Origin: Mytilus trossulus
Lineage: Eukaryota; Mollusca; Bivalvia; Mytilida; Mytilidae
DNA: 64,000 nucleotides
Assembly (NCBI RefSeq): GCF_036588685.1
Contig: NC_086382.1
Coordinates: 71,025,999-71,089,998, forward strand
Direction of reading: 5' to 3'
A program made the translations under genes and the position numbers. Below the pieces are notes generated by a model. The model searched no databases. It saw only the letters and a program-made list of their open reading frames with translations, and was not told the DNA's origin. This document shows positions 12,601-24,600 of this stretch, in pieces (the first letter of the stretch is position 1; each line of letters begins with the position of its first letter).

Positions 12601-15600
12601 TTTATTTAATTTTCAATCTTCATGAAGATTTCAAGATCAAAATTAAATTCTGTATAAATAATGTTTTCAAACAGAAATATGACTATCCTGGTCATTTGAA
12701 GATCAGCAACACGATACAGTTCAACCAGATAAAGTTCATAAACAGATATCGTTTACATCATTTAATGATTTAGAAGATAGGAACAATTAATAAAAAAGTT
12801 GAAATAAAAAGTATAATAGCAAACATAAATCGTTGTCCAAAAGAGTCGCAGATCTGAAAATCAGTTTAATACATAAACTTTATAAAAAAAAGAACGTATA
12901 ATACGAGGTATCCAGGTACATCTTTAGAAGGAGCTGAGATAACTGTAACGATTACAACAGTTGGACACCAGCATATTCCTTCTGCTATTAATATGACTAA
13001 AACAAATACCTGAAGTTCCAATATCCACAAGATATCTTTGGATCTGTATATGCCACCTGTAGTTCGGGACAACAATATAATGTCAATAACAATAAATTCA
13101 TGATAAATATGGCAAAACAATAAGGATAGAATATAGTAAACGACTCACATTTGGCTTTTTTACAAAAATATGTATTCACGTATGCATTGACATATCTCAA
13201 TCATATTTTATTTCTTAAAAATCTTCATTGGATACCGAAAATAAATATTTGTATGAATAATAAGCATTTAAATGTCTCTGTTTTGTAAATATCATAACTG
13301 TTTAAGAATTTGTTTTCATAGAAGTTGGGTCTCGCTTGCACATTATGAAGGTATGTAAGGAAAAATGTATCGTTCTTTCAAAACTGAAATTATACGTTTA
13401 TGTTGTTAAATATTATTTACTTCCTTTCAAATGACTTTTAATACAATATTTTTGTAATGATGTATTTGAGTAACTTAATTCTATAAACTATTAAAATAAG
13501 GTCAGGGCATATTTTACCTTTTTATTTTGCTCAAATCTGATTGTGATATTTTCTGTTAAGTTGTTAATAGCTTGGCCAAATGATACAGAAATAACGTCAG
13601 AACCAACTGATCTAAAACAAACATGTTTGGCCTGATTACTTAGGCTAAGAAATATGTGTGTGTACTTTCTTTGGGTCCGAACAAACTAAAGAAACAAACA
13701 TAGTGTTACATAAATTGTATATATATGCATAGAAATGAACAGTCACCAAACGAGCTTTAAAATAGTACTGTGTGTTAATGATCATCGAATTGTTTATATG
13801 ATATAAAAAAAACACGATGGAAACAATTCTAAACTTTTACGTCCTTTTTAGTCTACTAAGCTTTGGATTTTCAAATGTTTATGCCTCGACACTACTGCAG
13901 AAGACATTTATCGTCGAAACGCAAATCTGTACCGTATTTCTGTTTAAACCTTAATTCTATTTAACACAGCTAACAATTGACCTTCATTCTAAAAAGACAA
14001 AAAGAAATAAAAAATAGACGAAACCAAAAAGACCCCAAATACAAACCTCAAATGCCCAAAAAAAATCTTGCATAAATCATACGGTGATCCTAACCACTCA
14101 GTATGAGTTCGTTATAAACGTTTCACAATATCAATCATCATATCTATACTATTAAACGAGAAGACCTCATTTTGGGTGTCGCTTCTCTATTTTCCACAAT
14201 AAATAAATCATCATGCCTCTGTGTCCAATGGGTACAGTGCATAATCGCATTTGTCATCCATTCATATGATTATTTAGATTGAGTTACTGTAAATTCAGAA
14301 ATTATTGCGTGCATTTATTATTAAAAAAAGACGTCCGGATATGTTTCCGTCATTGGGCGAAATTTTAAGTCAGATTATACTTCCTGTTTACGTTTTTCTG
14401 TATACTTTGAACATACATACTACGAATTTTCTGTTTTATATCTGTCATTGGACGAAATTTAAGTCAGATTAGACCTCCGGTTTGTGTTTTTTCTTTTACT
14501 TTGAATCAAATAAATATACAATGATATACTACGATAAAGTGTATTTTCTGTCTGATATCATTTTCAACTTCAGTTTACTATCATCGGCGGTCACATACTT
14601 TATTTAATAGAGAGGGTCTGAATAATATATATCAATGACCGCTGGGGATCAATTATTAAACTGAGAATTGACTGTAAAAAGAAAATACACTTTCGGGACG
14701 TCTGGAACGGGTGTTTTTAAGATCGAAATTTCAGGATTAACCATTTAGGGATCCTGGATTTCTTTTTTCGAATTTCGGGATGTCGAGATATGAGGGGGAT
14801 ATGACCTTGATCGGGACTCCGGGATTGGGTCCGCTCCGGTCATGCTTCAGTGATTCCCTATATATGCAACTAATTATTTTCCAGAAAAGGGGGGGGGGGC
14901 GAAATCCGCCTCTGCCCGACCCCCCTTTAAATGAATGTTCATAATATACAGATAAGCGCTAAAATTATTCATGTGTCATTAAAATAAATAAAGAACAAAC
15001 AAACAAAAACAAAGGATTTTTTGGTGGAAAAAGGAGGAGCCGGGCTAGAAAAACAATTATACTGTCCCAAATTACCTATGACTTTTGATACCTTTTCTGA
15101 AATTCTCAAGTCACTAAATGTTTTACAAAAAAAAGAAGATGTGGTATGAATGCCAATGAGACAGCTCTCCACAAGAAACCAAAATGACACCGAAATTAAC
15201 ATTTAAAGGTCACCTTACGGCCTTCAACAATAAACAAAAGCCGATACTGCATAGTCTGATATAAAAGGCCCCAAAATGACAATGTAAAATAATTCAAATG
15301 AGAAAACTAACAGCCTTATTTATGAACAAAAAATGAACGAAAAACAAATATCACTGAACCACTGAATTACAGGCTCCTGACTGGAATGTTCATAATACAT
15401 GTACACTAAATGTATGTGCATAATAACATTAATTAAATCTTTTACAAAATTCTTCCTTCAACACTTTACATCCTTTCAAATACGCTCTGTATGCCCGCGT
15501 TTTCGCGGGTGTGTTCTAGTTGTATTAAAAAAAAATACTGCTTATTGTTCTAACAATAACAGAACCTTTATCAATTAAAAAAAACGTATGGTCAAATAGT

Positions 15601-18600
15601 TTCATTGAATTTCATAAAAATAAACGACAAGCTAACAAATGGATATTTAAATACATAAATCAATGACAAAGTGACAAATGCATGGAAAACATAAACGGAA
15701 ATACAATCATCGATCTACAAATTACAGCATACAAAGCAAAAGACTGATCAATACCAAAAATTACCAAGAAGGGTTTATATCATATTTTCTTTAAGGGAAG
15801 GTTGATGAATTACATGTCCCACATGACTTACACCTATTGTTAGTGAGAAACATTAACCTTAAAGCGGTATGTCATATGGGTGCATCAAACTTGTTAACTA
15901 AGATTTAATTTGAACAGTTCGATAAAGCACGAATACACTCTACGAAAATAAGAAGAAATGACATGAATGCAATGAGACAACACACCACCAGTGACCAAAT
16001 GACACAAAATTTAACAACTATAGGCTACCTTTAACAATGGGTAAAAGATATACTCCATAGTCAGGTATAAAGCATAATAAAGTCACCGAATTAACCAATG
16101 TAAAACTACTCAAACAAGACCACTGAAGTCGATATGAGGAAGGTATTGTTAGTTAACGATGACAAAATACGTTTCATAATAGAAATAAATGGTTATATCA
16201 AACTTAATATAAAGTTATAAACGTACCTATTTGGTGTTGTTGGAAGTATACCCGACAATGTTCTGTATAGGGCCGCTGTGTAAAGTGTATCTGAAAGAAT
16301 ATGAAATATATATATATTATGTGTGTACAGTCATCAATACTTAAGATAAACTAAGGAAAATTTTAACTATAATTAAATTTCAAATTTTTTATCTCTCTAA
16401 GTTTAAAATTTGAGAAAGCCAATAACAGAAATATTTGTGCCTGCCTGTTATTTATAGTACTATATAAATTTAAAAGACATATAACAAACTAAATGGGACG
16501 AGCAAGGTGATTTCAGTTTTTGTATAATTTTTTTAATAAAAACAATTTGTCGATGTAAAGTGATTTCGGAAAAAAAATTATGATTTTGTCCTGGTCCTAT
16601 TGTTTTAAGGGAGTAAGTTGTGAATGTATCAATGCACTGCTTTTGCTAAAAAAACTTTTCTATAATATATTTGTTCTAATTCTTTTCAGGATGTACTTAG
16701 GTGCACTGAAATAAATCAAGAACCGTTAATTTATACATTAAGCCGGTAGAGTATTCGGTAAAAAATAGATCAGGTAAAAGTATTGATAAGTCATGGACCT
16801 CTTTTTCGAGATATTTGAGATTTATAATATAGTAGGAAAAGGCTACGACGAAATTCACCTTATATTTGTATGGTATTATTGTGGTCTCAAAACAAAAGAA
16901 AAAGACTCAAGAATCTTCTAAATTTTGGTACATGACCTTTGATGAGCTATTAAGTCTTAAATAAAAAAAAAATTGGTGTTAAAATATTGTACATTGTATC
17001 GAATGGAAAACAGCAAGACGTCCGAACATTTGACACGAATTTCAAAACCTCACCTTAATACATCCTTAAATATCCTCATAATTTATATGCATTTACGTTA
17101 ATAGAGCAGTTGAAAAAACACACATTTCCTTTAATTATATATACCTTGTAGAGATGGTTGGTTTGCAAGAATCAATTTTGACATCGAATTTGAATCTGGT
17201 GGGAAAGTTAGGTTTTTCTTCAATGTTGAAACCTCTATAACTAAAACAAGTTCATTGATTTACTTGATGAATAATAAATAATTGATTTAGTGTTATAGAA
17301 AAAACAAACCATTTTTTTTTAGTTTTGAATACCAACAATATCTATATTTATATAAGGAAACTACTCATTTTTACTGTTCAATACCCAAATAACCATCACC
17401 TCAATGAAATTTTCTAATAATTAAAAACAGCTTCATTTTTATAACGTCGTCCCATTTCTTTAATTTTCATTTCAGCGTTATAGTTTGGAAAACTGCAATA
17501 TCGACGTTGGAATAAGTATCTTCCCTACTGGCTTACAAGTGAAAGGTTTAGATATATAAAACCATGTTCAATCCCCCTTTTCCTACATTTAAAAATGCCT
17601 GTACCAAGTCAGGAATATGACATTGTTGTTCATTCGTTTGGTGTATTTTATTCTTTTATTTTGCAATTTAATATGGGACTTTTCCGTTTTGAATTTTCCT
17701 GGGAGTTCTGTACTTTAGTGATTTTACTTTTTCCTTGTTTTTGACTATGACGGATAGGGGCAAATCGAGAAACTTTCACACGAATATAATCATTACGTGT
17801 TATTTTCATTTTTTTACAATGATCCAATTTAATCTTGCAAAGTGAAGGTTTTCGTAGATTAAACATACACCTAACTTATTTGCGCATTCACATGTTTTTA
17901 TTGATCATTTAATGGTTTATGTCATAGAAATAACTCATATAGTAAAACGTCTCACTTCTTGTATTCATTTACTTCAGACGGTAAATTAGAAAGTAAGCTT
18001 ACCTAAATTTGTTTTGTTAATGATTCTGGTTTCATTAGGGAGTAACTTCTTTTGAACGAGACTACCTAGACTATCTACTATTCCCATAATTTTTGATGCA
18101 CCTTCGTCGGATTGGTCCTGTAAAGATTTATATGATATCATTTTCAATAACATTTGCAAAAATATAAACTATTTCAATTGATGAATGAAAAAAAGGAAAG
18201 TGTTTGATTGCTTTATTTTTCTCTACCAGGGAAATTACCCAATTGTTCAACTAATCCGATTGAATACGTTGTGCCCTGGTGAACATCACTTACAGATCTC
18301 TCTTGGTTATTGTTAAGGGTTGTTTTTTTGTAATAAAGTAGCCATTTAACTAGTTGGTACCCATTGAAATTCCGAAACACGTCCTTCAAAGATCACAAAT
18401 ATGTTGTCACTTAAGAGATCAAGAATCTGCATATTTTCAATTATTTCAGATTAAACGTTTGTTTCAATCAGATTGATGGATTACAAAGTAGGAATTATCT
18501 CTCTCTACGTTGACCATTCTTTTTGTAGGTACATGATTGAAATGAAAAAAGCTGCTTATATTCAATTGCATTTAGAATATTGCTCATCTTATACCAACTT

Positions 18601-21600
18601 TACCTGCGAATTTACTTCATTCCAGCTGCCGCTATTATTTGTATCCAACACCGAATTCAAAACATCTCCAAATTTCTAAAATGATATTTATTTTTTATAA
18701 AATTCATTTATAATCTTTTTTGTTAGATAAAGCTTAAGACAATATACAAGACTGCTTGTGTTATGCCATAATTATATGGAAAGTCTTTTTACGATTCATT
18801 AATTTGTGTGACAGTCAAATCCCTTCAATCTTTGAATGCAAAAAAAAAATCATCACGATAAGACATGTATGTATTCACCGATCAAACAAAAAATAATACA
18901 TTAACAATAATTAATAAAATGTTTTCAACAAATGGTATTTGTCAAAAGCCTTTATCCGAATAATTAAGAGACTGTTGTTAAAACATAAATAAAGACAGGT
19001 GTTCATTAGAGAATTTGTTATAGGAGATAACTAAAGATATATTATACTAAAAAACTAGAGCGCTCGGCATAAAGACTACTTTGGGTTCGTGTTTATCAAA
19101 TTGATTTATTCACTGATGCAATATATTGATAGAGTCAGTTTTTCCCTGTTTAGAATTTGTATGTATTACAGGTAGCGTCTGTTTCGGTGTAACAGATGTT
19201 TCCTAGAACGGAGGAAATAACTCATAGAAGAAGATTACAATCAAGAACACTGAAAATTGAAAAATTTCTCAGTGGTTCTAGTATATAGTATATATGGTTG
19301 ATTTTTTTTTTTCGAAAGGTACGAGTTAAATTTCTGTCTCTGTGTGATACTGGTGTTCACAGAACGGAGTACAAAAATAGAGAGGACAATTAAGAACTCT
19401 CAGCTGATTCAATGCGTTTTGTCAGTACTGCGTGTATATAGCATTTTTTTCTAATGATGATATGTTTGTCTTTGTGTTATACGGGTGCTCCGATAAAGAA
19501 GGACTTTACTAAGATAGAAAAAAAAATATTTTACATTTCTTTTTGTTGTACTTTTGCTATTTTGTTCAGTGGTGCGAGTTTGATAAAGTGATGCAAGTTG
19601 TAATAATTTATAAAAAGTGTTTGAGTGGTTCTAGTTGTCCGTGGATCGAGTTGTCATAAATTAAAAACGAATTGAATATCAATGGACATTTTCATTTAGG
19701 GTTTAATTAATCAAGCTTTGCTAATTAAAGCAATTACTATATAAAGTTATACAATACATAATACACACTAACAATTTATTATCATGTAATATTTCAGACT
19801 ACAAATGTGGCTCGTAGTCAAAGCGCTTAATTGATTGGTCTACAAATTAAATAGTATAGATTTACTTGATACATTTTGCTTATGAAAATATACCTGTGGA
19901 TCAACAGTCGCATTTTTCGATGTTCCTATTCCAACAATTTGAGACAGTATATCAGTGGTATGTTTCAAATCTCCAGATGTAGGAGGATTTCCGTTTCCAA
20001 TAGTATTATTGTTTATTGTATCTAGTACGTTATCTATAACTGCTGTTGCTTCCGTAGAATTCGTACTGTTTCCAAGTTTATCCAGCTACAATAAACCACT
20101 TTATGGTATTGATTTTTCAATGAGTCAATTTGTGATGATTACAATTGGACTTGTTTTAATTGTTATAGTATGAAATTGAAGTGAAAATGAAGGTTTTTCA
20201 AATCAGTAAACAAAATAAAATTTACCACTCATACCTAAGGTTCACTCAGATGTTTCAGAGAACCAGGCAATGTTTCACTTTTGATACCCGTCGTATTGCA
20301 GTAAACATTTGGAAATAAGTTGTATTCAGAAAATAAGTATGAATGAAATGTAGCTTTAACAAGACAAGTCAAACATATCCGTGGTCATCTGGGCGATACT
20401 TATTCTATACCTAAATGTTATGTAAGTCAACTTTAGCATAATAAACAGGCATCTTCCAAAACTTTATTCGGAGTAAAAAGATTTAAGAATGTATTAAATA
20501 TCAAAATAATTTGATAAAGAGTATTCAGTGAATTCATAGGGCCAAAATAATTAAAATTCAAAATGCGTAACAATGACCTTTTCTGTTGTGTCATGAAGAA
20601 CCATATTAACACATTCTATATACACAGGATTTTCCCAACCACCGTTGTCGTTGCATTTCCGGAAAATATTACCTACAAGTAACCAAAAAAGATAAAAACA
20701 TAAATCACAAATCAGACTTTTCAAATTAATATTAAGTTTCTGGACTACTAAAATTGATAAAGAATGAAGAAACTTTGCATTATGAAATACAATTTCTACT
20801 ATTGAATACGATTTTTTTTCTGTTGTCTATAGGACTGAGACTGTTTAATACTAAAGCAATATCATTCAATTTTTTGTATATGCGTATGTCAAGTAGAAAA
20901 AAAATACTCAACTAGCTGAAAGCTATAATTGTCATTATTATTTAATTTTTTTTACATTATTATCCCTTCTGTTATCAATTGTTTAATCGTTCAATGGGTA
21001 GAAATGGGAAATTCTGGAAGCAACTCTATGGCATTGTGATGTAGAAATAATTTTACCATTAATATATATTGTTTTACTCGATTTTGGTTTTGGAAAACAC
21101 AATTCCCCTCCCAATTCAATGATGGGAGTATAAATATATACAATTTATAGAACCCCACCTATTGTGAGGACTGACAGTAATCTTTTTTCATTTCGATAGT
21201 ATATAAATATGCGTGTGTTACGTGAAATACCTGTATATCCAGAAGGACATTTGTGTGTGTCTTTTTGTCCTGCTTCTGTCTGTGACCATGTTATATTGTT
21301 AAATATTTCTCTTGGACAATAGGCTACAAAAGATCCTTAGTTGTTATTTTATATTGTAAGTACTCTCAGATATATACACTGTGTGTTAATTCTGTTGTTA
21401 TGAATATATAAATACCCTGTAACTTCAAGTCTGATTCATAAATATCGGTTTTGTTTTTTTGTAAAGTGTGTTATACATTATGCTGTTTTCCATATCGATT
21501 TACTTCATATTTATTTTTTCAGACTCTTTTACAAAAGAATATACGGGATGGGTTTTATTGTATTATTATCGTATGATTGCCAATAATTGCTGACAACAAC

Positions 21601-24600
21601 TCTTGCGAACAAATAGGATGGTTCAACATTAACGGTTAATATAACAATAAAAAGACAAACAGATTTTCAAATTTGTGATATTATTTAGTTTAATATTTCA
21701 AAGTATCAAACGGAAAATATAAATCAAAAGGAATGTCATTTGGTCTTTTTTCTTCAATCTATCTTCCCTTTTTCAATATTAGAACTTTGGTGCATTTTAT
21801 AAAGTGTCATTGACAATGATACCAATCTCTTAATTTTATAGTGTTTCTGTATATTTCATTGATATAACTTACTAGGTATGTTTATTGTATGAATATCATA
21901 TAATAAGGATATTAATGTCAGGGTTAAGTAGTTACCTATTTCGTTATTATCATGGCATGTAAACATTAGTGAAAAGGTTACTTGAGGTGATATCGTAACT
22001 ATTAAACAGATTATAGTAGCAACGATAATAAAGTTAAAATCATATGGTATCCGTTTAGCATAGCTGTCGAAAAGTTGTATTGCCGAAACGTACATCAATG
22101 TAGACAAGGAGAAAATATTGAACTTTAAAAATCTCATCATACATCCAGCAAGTATGTTCAGCCTTAATACCATACTCCTTAAATAAATGGTCTGTATGTG
22201 AGTTATTTCTCTAAAACTTCCAACAACTATATTACACTTAAAATTTAGTAAAATCCACTTTTTGATATGCATAGTTTCAAAAGTTAATGATGATAGATAT
22301 AGGAAGATGTGGTATGAGAGCCAATGGGACAACTCTCCATTTAAGCAACACTTTATAAAAAGTAAACCATAATAGGTCAAGACCGGCCTTCAACGCGAAG
22401 ACTTGGATCACATCGGACAGCAAACTATAAAGAGCCCAAACTTTACTAGTGTAAAACCATTCAAACGGGAAAACCAACGGTACATGTATAATCTCTTCAA
22501 TAAAGTTCTTTGATATAAGTTAGGGAACAGTATTAGATAAACACTAACTTGAGTTGAAACGATATATCACGTTTTCTTTATTTCAGATAAGCAATACATA
22601 GTCGGGATCAGAGGATACCGTTAGCTGGTATTTTGTACTGACATGAATATTTACTATTTGGCTCTCTGTGAAGTACACGGCCTGGAATGAAGTTAAAGCA
22701 TAATTTCATTTAAAGCTTTTTTACATTTATTGTATCGACTTGGGTGTTAGGTATATTCCAGTACTTATTTCCACTCAACGTCTAATTCCATTATTATCGT
22801 TTTAAGTGGAGTTTGTTATATTATACATCGATTTGGTTTCTCGTTGATATATTATATACATTTCTTTTGAGTAACATTAAAAATAAATCTGACATCGGTT
22901 AAGCATTCTGTTTATTTAAGTACTTTTAAATTAGCATTAATAGTAGATACACTCATAATCAATACCAGAATTCAAAGTATTGTTAACAGGCAATTACTAG
23001 TAATTTTCATAACCATATCGATGATAACCAATGTCAGCACAGATGTAATGACTAATAAGCTGGATATAAAAGAACGAGGAACGAGAATTTTTCATTCAAA
23101 CATATGGATATCCTTGCATAGTAGATATGGGTATTCGAATGCAATTGCTTGTATTCACTTAAAACAAATATATAACTATACCATTGCATTACTAAAAGTC
23201 CGTATAAGTTGTCAAGTTCTTGTATATTAGTGTAGTGAGGAATAGTTCCTTTCTTCAATGTAGGTTTTCGAAAAAAACAGAAGATTGCGTTAATTTTTTG
23301 GAAAACTTTTCCTATTAATTTTTTCGAAATCATTTTCAAACGGCTTTTGCAGAGAAAACAAGTATTAATCATTTTCAAATCTCATATACTCATTAGAAAG
23401 TTAAAGGTAAATAACACTGACCGTAACGAGACAATAGCATAAACTCTCAAAGTAGTATGACCAGATGTCTCATGTCTCATATTTTTTTCAAAATTGTCAA
23501 TAATCATTGAGTATCTTACCTATTACAACTTTGGTAGACGTTGTAACTTTCAGAGGTGATGACGTTGTAAGTTTAAATGAAGTTGTAGTGTCTAAATAGT
23601 CTGTTGTTTTAACATTTGAAAAAGTAGCTAAAGCTGATGTGGTGGTCTCCTCGGTTGATGCCGTTGTTGTTTCATCGGGGAAAGTAGTTGTAGGTAATGT
23701 GGTTGTCACCTGGGTTGATGCCGTTGTTGTTTCATCGGGGAAAGTAGTTGTAGGTAATGTGGTTGTCACCTTGGTTGATGCCGTTGTTGTTTCATCGGGG
23801 AAAGTAGTTGTAGGTAATGTGGTTGTCACCTGGGTTGATGCCGATGTTGTTTCATCGGGGAAAGTAGTTGTAGGTAATGTGGTTGTCATCTGGGTTGATG
23901 CCGTTGTTGTTTCATCGGGGAAAGTAGTTGTAGGTAATGTTGTGGTCTCCTGGGTTGATGCCGTTGTTGTTTCATCGGGGAAAGTAGTTGTAGGTAATGT
24001 TGTGGTCTCCTGGGTTGATGCCGTTGTTGTGTCATCGGGAGAAGAAGTTGTAGCTAATATTGTTGTCATCTGGGTTGATGCCGTTGTTGTATCATCAGGA
24101 GCAGTAGTTGTAGCTAATGTTGTTGTCACCTGGGTTGATGCCGTTGTTGTTTCATCGGAAGAAGTAGTTGTAGGTAATGTGGTTGTCACCTGAGTTGATG
24201 CCGTTGTTGTTTCATCGGAAGAAGTAGTTGTAGGTAATGTGGAGGTCTCCTGGGTTGATGCCGTTGTTGTTTCATCGGGAGAAGTAGTTGTAGGTAATGT
24301 GGAAGTCTCCTGGGTTGATGTCGTTGTTGTTTCATCGGAAGAAGTAGTTGTAGGTAATGTGGAGGTCTCCTGGGTTGATGCCGTTGTTGTTTCATCGGGA
24401 GAAGTAGTTGTAGGTAATGTGGAGGTCTCCTGGGTTGATGCCGTTGTTGTTTCATCGGAAGAAGTAGTTGTAGGTAATGTGGAGGTCTCCTGGGTTGATG
24501 CCGTTGTTGTTTCATCGGAGGAAGTAGTTGTAGGTAATGTGGAGGTCTCCTCGGTTGATGCCGTTGTTGTTTCATCGGGGAAAGTAGTTGTAGCTAATGT

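Larger units (their letters stand above)
13010..20085 (-). other. GAIN domain exons 5-10 of the adhesion GPCR
   Basis: Six exons (20085-19894, 18117-18003, 17240-17145, 16290-16227, 13611-13518, 13056-13010) code for the helical subdomain A and the beta-rich subdomain B. Visible pieces include ATAVIDNVLDTINNNT, then GASKIMGIVDSLGSLVQKKL, VISVSFGQAINNLTENITI and the short exon ending ISCGYWNF. That last piece supplies the Cys and Trp that pair with the GPS. Several N-x-S/T sites suggest N-glycosylation. This domain is the autoproteolysis module of the family. Confidence 0.85.

Noticed and set aside
24186..24575. Minus-strand frame of Gln/Pro/Arg repeats (129 codons)
   Set aside because: A shifted reading of the same minisatellite; the Thr-rich frame is the one that continues into the receptor.
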